This document shows, piece after piece, positions 10,967 through 20,727 of a stretch of 29,877 nucleotides of DNA. Both the position numbers and the translations under genes were made by a program. The notes under the pieces were generated by a model that made no database searches, was not told the DNA's origin, and saw nothing but the letters and a program-made list of their open reading frames with translations. The stretch is from Saccoglossus kowalevskii (lineage: Eukaryota; Hemichordata; Enteropneusta; Harrimaniidae), in NCBI RefSeq assembly GCF_000003605.2, contig NW_003129862.1:246268-276144 (forward strand). Reading direction: 5' to 3'. Within the stretch, counting starts at the first letter, position 1; every line of letters begins with the position of its first letter.

Positions 10967-10975
10967 CCTTTTATA
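10967..10975 (-). promoter_or_regulatory. TATA box of the mosaic lectin gene
   Basis: TATAAAAGG on the minus strand. A start 25-30 nt downstream would fall near 10940-10945, just before the UTR donor at 10922. The order TATA, short exon, donor, acceptor, ATG agrees with the gene model. Confidence 0.6.
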
Positions 10976-12676
10976 GCGTTTCAAAACAATAATTCCTCGT
11001 TATGTATGTCATATATGATTGATCTCTACATGTTGGACTAGAATTAGTTCATTGTTGCATTCTGTGAGATTAATTAAATTTTAATAATTTGACAAAAACA
11101 ACCGATGGTACATATTCAAACTCAATGTATTATATTAATGAAGTCAGGGTATATACTGATATTTGTTTCATTACCAATGAAATTAGATTAATTAATTCGC
11201 GAAGTTAATGTTGATTGTCCACCAACACACGACCTGTTGAATATGTTGATAAATTTACAACAAATATGCATATTATATTACCATAGCAACTTTACTGTAA
11301 ATGACAGCAGTGAGCGTCTCCCGTTTTTCGATATCTTAATTTTTCAACTAATTCACATGTTGATTTTATATTTAAAACAGTAGCATGATATTATTTATTG
11401 GTGTTCAAAGTTCACTGGTATTGACGTCACCAAAATTAAATAGATGTCTTGTGATTGATTGGAATGCAGCAACATGACAGTAATTAGCCACAACGAAAGT
11501 TTGTAATTCGAACCCAATTTTTTTGTTCAGTTGTCTTCTGTCATTTGAAGAAAAAAAATCATGGCGCGATCATGCTGTCTGAACCAGACAAACAATTTAA
11601 AACGATTTGACATTTTCTGAGCTTAATACCAGATCTAAAAAAAGATAATATAATCTGATTCTAGTCATCCTGAGAAGATTTGTAGATGTTCTTTTAATAT
11701 ATTGGATGAAATTCTAAATTTCTTTTGTCCCAGTTTTGTGCTCACTATACTCATTCCTGTTAAATAAAAATAATAAAAACGCAATTATTGTTTAGTTGAC
11801 CAATATTTATACACAATTAATGTTTCCAGTAATTTTTGCCCCTCTGTAATTCATCTGTTCATAGAACATTAGGTAACCACCGCCAAGTTGAGAACGTCAA
11901 CGTGAATTTAAACTCTATTTTAAGTCGAAATCTTTGAAAAGATATCACAGTTTTGTCAGTTTGAGGTGGGCTCATTTGTTATTTTATTTTATCTGAAATG
12001 AAATTCATAATAAAACCGACCATTTCTAAAATGGCTAACTAAATAACCATCGTTCTTAGTAAAATATGAACTTGTTCACAGAGACAGTATAGTCGCCGTA
12101 CTGTTTTGTTGTTGTTAAGTGACTGGATTATGACATATCAATAAGCTGCAACTACAACAAAGAACACGAGTTTAGAATAGAATGTAATTATCTAAATTTA
12201 ATGGAATAAGCAGATTTTAAACATGTTTTATCGTTTTCACACCACTGTTATTGTCATCTTATTCGGTTACATGTATAGGAAATTATTCATATACTAGTAA
12301 TTTAGATTCATCTTGTCTTACATAAATATGGCCTTAGATCACCCTCCACGTGGCGCATATATGAACTAATGAACTATATAACATCAACTAGTCTAATATG
12401 GCACGTCCACAATTTTAATTACAATTGCAAATTATAATATTGATTCTTCTAGTAATAATACCATATAATTAGAAATAACCAAGTCTTAATTACTTACATT
12501 ACAATAATGACCCTATTCCAATCACACTTTGTGCACCATCCGCAATACAATACTGACCAAAGTAATAACAAATAAAGGAAAATGATTAACGACAAAATAT
12601 AACTGAGTTTTTTAATTTAATAAAAATAACTCACATTCATTCATATACTACTAAATTGCAAGGCTAGATTTGTAAA
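10976..12676. other. Intergenic stretch, no gene recognised
   Basis: AT-rich sequence upstream of the lectin promoter. No open frame of note and no recognisable exon or element on either strand. Confidence 0.6.
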
Positions 12677-12708
12677 ATTTGCTCTCACTAAGATTTGCTC
12701 TCACTAAG
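12677..12708 (+). repeat. Perfect tandem duplication of a 16-mer
   Basis: ATTTGCTCTCACTAAG occurs twice back to back (12677-12692 and 12693-12708). Its core TCTCACTAAG recurs at 3206-3215 and 19532-19541. Confidence 0.9.
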
Positions 12709-12978
12709 TTAAGGGGCTTAGTTTGTTCTTGAAGGCTGGTTACACCTTTCGAGAGTTGTGTCACATGTTTGCAACTTTAATAGTTTGGATGAAAATAAAC
12801 ATATATAGTAGTGTTAAAAGTTATACACTTAATAGGTAAGAGAGAGTAGAATATCGATGGGATGATATGAAAATGATGGTTAATTTAAAATCATCTCTAC
12901 CGACGTTGTGACGACACGCACTCGATTAACTTTTAATATAGTTAAATTAATATTTAATATAGATGCGATATGAACTGG

Positions 12979-13014
12979 ATTAAAACGCGTTCCTATATAG
13001 GGATTCGTTTTAAT
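12979..13014. repeat. 36-bp near-perfect palindrome
   Basis: Centred on CCTATATAGG between 12996 and 12997. The outer arms ATTAAAACG and CGTTTTAAT pair perfectly; the 18-bp half has one mismatch and two G-T wobbles. No uridine-run terminator or gene is attached. It could form a cruciform, or be the centre of a foldback element. Confidence 0.75.
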
Positions 13015-13439
13015 TAAGTTTAATTAAATAAAAATTGAATATCGCGTGACTTAACATAGAAATGCTTGCGAAGCTTAGGTTTATTAAATTGTACCATATC
13101 TTCTCCTTTACTAACCCAAATTTACACAAACTTGACTTAAGTTCGATTAAATATTAATATAAATTATGAAAATAGTGAGGGTTGTGACTTTGTAGGTCTG
13201 TCGTCACGTGGTAGGTGTAAAGTTAAAAGAAAGTCGTCACGCCATTGGCACCATGAACGCACGCGCGCACACGTAATATCATATATACTGCTTGTTAACA
13301 AATAAACTACTAGTATGTAATTTACAAGCACCGTACACGCCGCCTGAGACCCTTATCGACTAAAACACTAATAAACTTTGTTGCTTTACTGTCGGATAAA
13401 ATTACAATGATAGACACAGTATTTTAATTACATGCGTAA

Positions 13440-14760
13440 CTAGTTGGCAGCTATAGGTATCTATAAAACCAGCAACTGTACTGGATGCAATGAACCTGGG
13501 ACCCGCCGTAGGCGGCAGTATTTCCATGCGAGGTCAATTTCGGATCACCAGGTAATTCTTAAACGCGTAATTAGGACTGAATCGAGAATCAATTTGGGTG
13601 CCAGAAATCAACCAAAGACGCTTATTATGAGTCAGGGAATCTAATGGCCAAAATAAACGTGACGTTTCATTGCGGCTACGGCAACATGTCATCGCCAAAC
13701 ATTGCATCGTACATAAATTATGACAGCTATTTACTCGGCCTATGGCCTGTGAACTCATATGATTTGTGTGATGTGCACATGCACGGTGCGAATAGCAACA
13801 ATTATCTAACCTACCGGTCCTGCAAGTCCACCGTTGTCACGATGCATGCATCTCAATTTACCATCTAAAGCCAACAATTAGAGCCGATATGTGTAAATAC
13901 TTGTACATTAATAGTCTGGTCTATGCAGCCAGCAATGATGAATGCAAGAATTGCATTGGCAAAATGATGACCTCGGATGTAGCCGTGTCTAGGGGCATGG
14001 ATATGAAGTATGTGATCATGAGTAATCTTCATGATCATTTGTGAACACGCCATTGATTATTCGGCATAGTCTACAACACACTGTATAATATTGAGCAGAA
14101 ACTCATACAATAATTGCATTTCATTCACCACATTGGCATGGCTGTACCCATTCTTACTTTTTCATGGCTATCGTTTGGCCCACTACAATTTTCTTGTGAT
14201 TTGGGCTGATTTTTTGTCACATGCAAGAAACAGCAAGAGCTGCAATGTGTACATCAGAAATGCTCTTATCATGCTTGTGATGTTGCTATTGTAGGTAAAT
14301 GGCCACAGCAGGAATGTACATAACTGTCATTTATTAGGCAGAAACTGATAGGGGCCTATTCCTTGTGCTGATGTCTACTTACACATGTACATCAGTGAAA
14401 GTTTTGCTGTCGCCAGCTGCCATAAATGGTGCCAACGATCAACAGTTATTGTCACTCACCTTAACCTGAAACAATGACATGTGTTGCCATTTGTTATTAA
14501 GGCCACATTTTATTTTTATGGAAATGATTCACCTTTTTGTAAATTGAACAAAAGTTGATATTAATATCATCATGTCGAAAAACAATTGTTTAAAATGTTT
14601 GTATTTGATGTAGACTAACATGTTGGGAAAACAAATCTAAAATAAAATCCCTTCTTAACTACCCAATATTTTTTAGCCTAATACTGGAAACACCGAATTT
14701 GTTTTCATTCGCCTCATAATGGTTTGAGATCTTTTTAACATGATCCACATTAATAATGAG
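13440..14760. other. Segment of distinct composition, no identified gene
   Basis: Visibly less AT-rich than its surroundings, with several 60-75-codon open frames on both strands (for example plus 13644-13868). None shows a domain I recognise and none joins by splice sites into a longer protein. An old insertion or an unrelated pseudogene is possible. Confidence 0.35.
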
Positions 14761-14947
14761 GGATGAACTGGTATTCTGTACAAACAGGTCCATGCATCTA
14801 CATTCTATGTTTCTGGTTTGATGTTGTTATTAATACCAGGATTTTACTTTCTATAGCATGTGTGTGGGCTGTCTTATGCAAACCAACAATGTTGTCTTTG
14901 CACATGGTTAATTCACTCCAGGTATATGTCAGATGGCACACTGCCAT

Positions 14948-15294
14948 TGTAGTGCGATAAATTTTCTTTCTTATTTTATCGTATTTTTTCACTTTATAAC
15001 ATGACTTGATAGAACAATTTGTATAATATATTACCACATATTTGCTATTTCACTTGCGTAAATGGCAAAGGTGTGTCAATAGTCAATAAAATAGCCTAGG
15101 CAATGAACAGTCCCTGTCTTCAATAAGACAGTGGGTGGTCTGGATTAAAATACACAGACACAACAGATTGAACTCAGCTCTGGGCTGCCATCTTGGATGT
15201 TTAATAGTACTTCCGTGTTAACATGCAATAAGACTCCCTAGCTTAATAACGTTAATGTACTCATGTGAACCCACTGATGGGTCAATACACTACA
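14948..15294 (-). repeat. 3' LTR of the Gypsy element
   Basis: Starts with TGTAGTG directly after the polypurine tract and ends with CACTACA at 14948, giving a perfect 7-bp terminal inverted repeat and TG..CA ends over 347 bp. The inner boundary is secure because of the polypurine tract; the outer one rests on the inverted termini alone. There is no second LTR for comparison. Confidence 0.62.
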
Positions 15295-15314
15295 TCCCTT
15301 TTCTTTTCTTTTCC
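15295..15314 (-). other. Polypurine tract of the Gypsy element
   Basis: Twenty consecutive purines on the minus strand (GGAAAAGAAAAGAAAAGGGA), immediately before the LTR start TGTAGTG. This is the position of the plus-strand primer in LTR retrotransposons. Confidence 0.85.
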
Positions 15315-15486
15315 AGACATAAATGTCTCAGGCATCAGTTTAAGTTTAAACTTAATAAGAGTTCACGTTAACAGTTTCAAAACAGAATAAACAGTAAAAG
15401 TTTTAGACTTCAAAAATTCCTTGTAATTTGTACTACCTTTAAAAACCCATACTGGCAAGACGGGAATTATTCTTACCCATATGTCA

Positions 15487-16560
15487 TTACCAGTTGTTTT
15501 CTAAGTAACATAATCCTTTTAAGTACCTTGGTGCATGAATATTGCGCTGAGGTCTCAAGTTGGGTACAGATTTTGGTGTCCCTGGAATATTTACAAGTTC
15601 AGATTGTTCAATAGCAGGGAGTTCCTCTAACTGACTATCCCCAGACATGTCCATTATAAAACGCCTTGTCAGGTTCCACATTAACACTTGTTTCATCAAG
15701 AAATCTTTTCACATGAGAAGTAGTTCGTTTATATTTAACCCCTTTCGGTGACTCCACAATGACCTGATTACCATATTTATTTACCACTTTGTATGGGACC
15801 TCTTTATATGGAGTAGGTAACTTGTTTCCTCGTTTCTGTTGTAGTAACACTGTGTCACCTGTTTGAATGTCACTCTCACGTGCATGTCTACGAAAGTCTT
15901 TATAGTCCTTCACTTTTTGTTTCATTTCACTATCTCTGTCACGTACAGCTCTATCATCCTCTCTTTTCAAAGAAGTTTCTGAGTATTCTGGTAACTTTGT
16001 GCGCAACTTGCGGCGGTATAGTAACTCAGCTGGGGATACTCCCGTAGTCGAATGTGGAGTTGTACGATAAGCTAACAAAAACTTGTTTAGCTCTTTCTTC
16101 CAATCTTGACCTTGCGCTTGTGATATTCTCATACACTTTAGCAATGTGTTATTTAGCTCTGATATAAACTGTAGACCGTTATCAGCTTTTATTGACACTG
16201 GGTGACCATGAGTTGCAAAACACCTTTCCATGGCTTCTATAATTTTGTCACTTGTCACCGTTTTCAGTATTTCTACTTCAAAGTATCGACTATAATAATC
16301 TACTATAACCAAGAGATACTCACCAGAGGGTAGCGGACCAAGCAGATCTGCAGCAACATCTACCCATGGACTGCTTGGTAGGGGAGTAGACTGTACTGGC
16401 TCTGGATTTGATGGCTGGCTGACCAATTGGCATCCATAACATGCTCTGCATTTCCTTTCAGCTTCATGGTCCATCCTTGGCCACCAAACTTTGGTACGTA
16501 ATCTTTGTTTAGTCTTCACTATGCCCTGATGTCCCTCATGAGCTAGATTTTGCTGGAACG
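15487..16560 (-). pseudogene. Gypsy integrase relic with internal deletion
   Basis: Contains the N-terminal zinc-binding HHCC (HEGH, then CRACYGC), the catalytic-core start (VDVAADLLGPLP, VDYYSRY) and the second acidic site (KADNGLQF). A C-terminal region follows with FLLAYRTTPHSTTG, GDTVLLQQKRG and KVVNKYG. Directly after the second acidic site the frame jumps from FISE to LLKCMRISQ, so the segment that normally holds the third catalytic acid is absent. The C-terminal tail continues in another frame at 15487-15699 (a frameshift near 15650). Dead by sequence. Confidence 0.93.
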
Positions 16561-16689
16561 ATGATTCTGGTATCTCTTAGTACAACTTGTCCTATTGCAC
16601 TTAATTCAGTTCTGACAGCTTTATAAACCTGGAGGACAGTCTCCCCAGTCACCCGATTTAATACATCTTCTCAGTGTGGTCAACTCGTC

Positions 16690-17200
16690 GTCCAGTGCAG
16701 ATTCTTGCTCAGTTGTTTGTATTGGTATAGCTGAAGGTGCTGCATTCTCAGCAACAAATCTTTGAGTAAATATAGGTCATTGGTTTGTGATCTGTCAGTA
16801 ATTCAAACTTGATCCCATACAGGTATACATGGAACCGCTCACACGCCCAGACCAATGCCAGTGCTTCTATATCTGTCTGGGAGTAGCGACGCTCCACACT
16901 AGTCAAACTTCTACTTGCATAACCGACTATGCGGCTTTCACCTTTCTGTGTTTGGACCAATACAGCCACAATACCAACTGGGCTGGCATCTGCAAACACT
17001 TGTGTTTTAGCATCTTTGTCAAAGTATGCCAGTAGCAAGTGCTTCTTTTAATGCCTTGAATGCATCTATCTGTTCACTTCCCCATACGAACTTTGCTTCT
17101 TTGAGGTTCTGCCACTGTTGCTAAGTCAGAGATATACCGTGCTGAAAAGTTAACCAAGCCTAGAAAACTTCTGACTTCTCTTGCATCATCTGGCTCTCTA
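16690..17200 (-). pseudogene. Gypsy RNase H relic
   Basis: FADASPVGIVAVLVQTQ, YASRSLTSVERRYSQTDIEA, LALVWACERFHVYLYG and LLTDHKPMTYI match the Ty3/Gypsy RNase H. The connection domain FLGLVNFSARYI lies just upstream in a broken frame. After the DHKP motif the domain ends abruptly at ICC and a stop, joined to unrelated downstream pol sequence, which indicates a deletion. Confidence 0.92.
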
Positions 17201-17226
17201 GCATCAATCACCGCTTTCACATTAGC

Positions 17227-18220
17227 TTATGTAGGACCAATACCCCTCTTAGACAGCATATGTCCCATGAATGTCAGTTGGTCCATGCCGTACACACACT
17301 TTGTGTCTTTGTTTAGTGTTAGTCCCTTATCTTCTAGACGTTTTAACACTTCAACTAATCTTTGGTCATGTTCTTTCTGGTCACGACCATGTACTATCAT
17401 ATCATCTGCTATGTTATCAGCTCCATCACACCCAGCTATTGCTTGCTTTATATTGTACTGGTAAAGTGCAGGAGCGGAGCTAATACCAAACATTAATATC
17501 TTGTAATGAAAAAGTCCCTTGTGTGTCACAAAGTAGTTATATCTCTGGACTCTTCTGATAACTCAATTTGGTGGAATCCCCATTTCAAGTCTAACTTGCT
17601 GTACACTTTGGTTCATATTGTGCAGTATCTCGTCTACCATTGGAATACGGCTTTATTGGCTGACCTCATGTCAACACACAATCTTATGTCACCACATGGT
17701 TTGGGAATTATCACTACTGGGCTGACCCATGGAGTTGAACCCACTGCTTCCTCTATAATATCTAACTTGATCAGCTCATCCAATTTTGACTCTAGCTTTG
17801 ACATCATGCTAAATGGTATACGCCTAGGATTTTGAACCACTGGGGTCACCGACTTATCAATATGTATCGTAGCTTGATACCCCTTTAGTTTACCTATACC
17901 ATCAAAACACCTTGGAAAACTATTAAAAATATACTTAGTGTTAACTGTATAAGCATGTAAACCTACTTTCAAAACCCCTAGTTTCTCAGCTGTTAAACAG
18001 CCTAATCTATGGCTACCTCTAATTACATAGAATTCAACTTACAGTCAATTCAATTACAGTCTTCTATTTCAGCTGTGGTACAAAATTTGCCTAAAATATC
18101 TAATGACTTCTCAGATGCATAAGAGAACAGCTTCTTTGATTGCAGCTCGGTTTTACACTTAATACCCTTTGTTTTCAGTGCTAATACTATAGTCTTTTTA
18201 TTAATCTCATTATACACTTG
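17227..18220 (-). pseudogene. Gypsy protease-RT linker and reverse transcriptase relic
   Basis: Linker RGSHRLGCLTAEKLGVLK, then RT motifs SPVVIIPKPCGDIRLCVDMR, GLFHYKILMFGISSAP, the active-site strand reading IADDMIVHG (a YxDD variant with Ile first), and FMGHMLSKRGIGPT. The frame is split at about 17530-17640, with a stop and shift where the central palm should be. Weaker linker similarity extends to about 18220. Protease and gag are not visible. Confidence 0.92.
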
Positions 18221-18603
18221 TTATTAAACGCACCAATAACAATCATTCATGGTTATTTCAATCTTTATATTACATTTTTATTATTTCTGCATTGTTGATA
18301 TAAATGTAGCTTCAGAATGTGAATAACCACTTGGAATTCCTACTGAATTTTGGGACGCCATCAATTCAAGGAAATGCTTTCCTCATTTCATTCCCAAATA
18401 TTTAAATAAATAGTTGAATGTTAAAACTATCATTTATACATGTACCATAAGTTAATAAATAATATTCTAACAAAATCCTTTGAAAATCAAAAGTTTACCA
18501 TTCAATCTATTGGTATCTAATTACCTTTGCCTGACTCACTGCACTGATGATCAATGGGACAATTGTTTTCTTTGGGGAAGAAACTTGTGTTAACTCCATG
18601 TAG

Positions 18604-18797
18604 GATTTAGCAAAGAATTGCGGGATAGAACATTGCACTAAACAATATCACCATAACATTTTTAAAAATAACTTGTGCGTTGCTTGAAAACAGGAGAGGT
18701 AAAAAGCTGATTTTAACATAGGGCTGTTTGGAAACGATGTGAGCCCCCTCCAAATAAGTGCCCTCTACAGTTCTATCCCACAACTCTTTGCAAAACC
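18604..18797. mobile_element. Short element with 28-bp terminal inverted repeats
   Basis: The sequence at 18604-18631 is the reverse complement of 18770-18797 at 24 of 28 positions, sharing GCAAAGA.TTG.GGGATAGAAC. The interior (about 138 bp) has no coding capacity. Size and form fit a MITE. No clear target duplication is visible, so the family is unknown. Confidence 0.6.
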
Positions 18798-18810
18798 AAA
18801 TACTCTCATG

Positions 18811-18900
18811 TCCCAAATAAACGTACCGGTACGTTTATTTTTTCCCCGAAAAATTCAACCTGGTACATTCTTATTTGGGACGGTACGTTTATTTATTTTT
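18811..18900. repeat. Perfect 26-bp palindrome plus nested inverted copies
   Basis: 18815-18840 is a perfect palindrome centred on ACCGGT, with arms AAATAAACGTACC. A third copy of the arm (GGTACGTTTATT) follows at about 18881-18894. TCCCAAATAA at 18811-18820 is mirrored by TTATTTGGGA about 50 bp further on. The region can fold in more than one way. Confidence 0.85.
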
Positions 18901-19766
18901 TCTTGATTAAAAAAAAATCGTGCCTTTTTATAACAGATGGCACTAAAACATCGGTAAATCTCTTGCGTGTTTTTTTCACCATGAAGTCGCTGAGTTGTCA
19001 TTAACATATTTAAATGCGCTACGGTAATTTGAACACGTTGGCACCATCCAGCATTTTGATTGGTTAACGTAATGTAATGAGCCTTGATACATTTTGTAAT
19101 AAAAAAGATCTAGGGCAAAAGAAGGTAAATGCGTTTTGTAACATTCGAAAGACATTTTATTTTCAGATTATATCAGATAATGGAAGTGAGTTTTGCGTGC
19201 CAATATATTACTGTACAATGGTGACATTATAATCTTATGATAATTGTTAATATTCTAATAAATACGTTAGACATAATATCATACGAGCCTGTATTTTTAT
19301 TGCATCGCCAATCGCTGGAACTCAGTAGAAATGCAACATGGGTAAAAGATTTAGAATCACTGTTCCGAGTTTAATTGAACTGTCTAAGTATGCTAATTGG
19401 CTAATTTGAATATGATTTGCCCTGTGCTCAATTGTATCCTTGTACATTTTTCTAGAGCTAAAGATATATCGATTCTTGCTAAGTATGCTTATTCACCATT
19501 GCTGTTTGAAGCTATATTGATTTCAGTATATTCTCACTAAGTTTTTTTTTTCAATTTCAATTTTTTTAATACATTATCGTAAAGCGAGGACGCTTTAATT
19601 TAAATCGATTGTACCATGTCATATCGCTCGTACTGACACCCGTCATGGACTTGGTCAGGATTCGCACGGGTGGCGCTTGTATTGAAACAATATCAAGCGT
19701 ATCTTCACATTGCTATCTACAAGCGTGGTTTATAAAACAATATCCGTGTCGCTTTTAGCAAGTATG

Positions 19767-20196
19767 TGTTATATGGGCAGCTGCTGTATATGACACCACT
19801 TGTAACAATATCATTCGTGAACATTATCACCTGCGACAAATTTACCCACGATGTGGAGGTGCTAATATCATTTTTGTAATTTGTATTCAATGTATTTTAT
19901 TCAATGTATTTCGGGAAACTTATGCGGATGTATTGAATCACTTTCCTATCATAAAAGGTGTTCAATTTGGATCACGTGATTTCGCTTATAAAAAGACATG
20001 TTACTTGAGACTTAGAGAGACACAGATATAGACTCAGGGAGAGACACCGGACCTAGTCCGCTTGTTTGCTCTCTGGGCTTGGCCGTTGGGCCAACGCCCA
20101 GATACAACATTTGTACTTATCTGATGTCAAGACTCCGAATAAAGATCTTCGGTTCATACCATCCCCGGTTATAGTCTCAATCCTTCCCTGACAACA
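19767..20196 (+). mobile_element. Solo LTR, 430 bp, with 5-bp target duplication
   Basis: Starts TGTTATATGG and ends TGACAACA, with TGTT..AACA inverted ends, and is flanked on both sides by GTATG (19762-19766 and 20197-20201). Inside are a TATA motif (TATAAAAA, 19987-19994) and a polyA signal (AATAAA, 20138-20143) in LTR order, so the orientation is plus. No internal retroelement region is attached: the usual result of recombination between two LTRs. Its ends differ from those of the Gypsy relic, so it belongs to another family. Confidence 0.82.
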
Positions 20197-20320
20197 GTAT
20201 GCGTTTTGTGTACTGCTGGTTGGGCACAATAATGCTAAGCTTATGGGGTAATATCTTGATTGAAAAACAGACGGCATATATATAATAATATATAATTTTG
20301 CGGTATTTTACGGGGTATTT

Positions 20321-20548
20321 TCATCCTATCACATTAGGAATTCCAAATATGGAATGATTACGCACGTAAGCGTCCTTTAATAATAAAAACAAACATGGCT
20401 CCCACAAAGGTTTGACCGGACTCAACACAAAGTAGTTCGCTGATTCTGTTCTAAACATTTTGAATTTCAGTATTCCCATGATGAAGGAAAAGGTGTACTC
20501 AGACAGTACACCGTCGGTCGATACTCCCGTTGTACTGTCTTCGTGCAT
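20321..20548 (-). other. Unassigned 75-codon open frame with hairpins near its start
   Basis: An ATG-started minus frame of 75 codons with no recognised family and no obvious partner exon. Its early codons overlap a hairpin (GGTGTACT-CAGAC-AGTACACC at 20492-20512) and a competing inverted pair (GACAGTACA 20502-20510, TGTACTGTC 20531-20539). It may well be noncoding. Confidence 0.2.
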
Positions 20549-20591
20549 ACTTTGAGATATTCTCGTAATAGTCTTGTATTATTTTCTACTC

Positions 20592-20727
20592 AAAGCGGAA
20601 GGGTCGTCACTAAGCGACGATAACAACGCATGCTAAAAACGCAAAGGCTCATGGGTAGACGCGTGTTTGTAAACAATGACATGCTATGGTCAACAGAAGC
20701 ATGCGTATGTGACGACTCCCCCGCTTT
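20592..20727. mobile_element. Inverted-repeat element (MITE-like), 136 bp
   Basis: AAAGCGGAAGGGTCGTCAC at 20592-20610 is mirrored by GTGACGACTCCCCCGCTTT at 20709-20727, with 16 of 19 positions complementary. GCATGC lies near both inner ends. TA flanks each side at a slight offset (TA-CT-CAAAGC and CTTTAA-TA), suggesting but not proving a TA target duplication. There is no coding capacity. Outward-facing promoter motifs are an alternative reading. Confidence 0.5.

Larger units (their letters stand above)
14948..18220 (-). mobile_element. Decayed Ty3/Gypsy retrotransposon, 5' end missing
   Basis: Transcript order (descending coordinates): protease-RT linker, reverse transcriptase, RNase H, integrase, polypurine tract, 3' LTR. 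Order and sequence type are Ty3/Gypsy (RT and RNase H before integrase). Stops, frameshifts and deletions break every domain. No gag and no 5' LTR were found up to 19766, so the copy is truncated on that side. It is incapable of autonomous movement. Confidence 0.93.

Noticed and set aside
17506-17835. 109-codon plus frame
   Set aside because: Complement of the reverse transcriptase relic; it does not resemble a protein.
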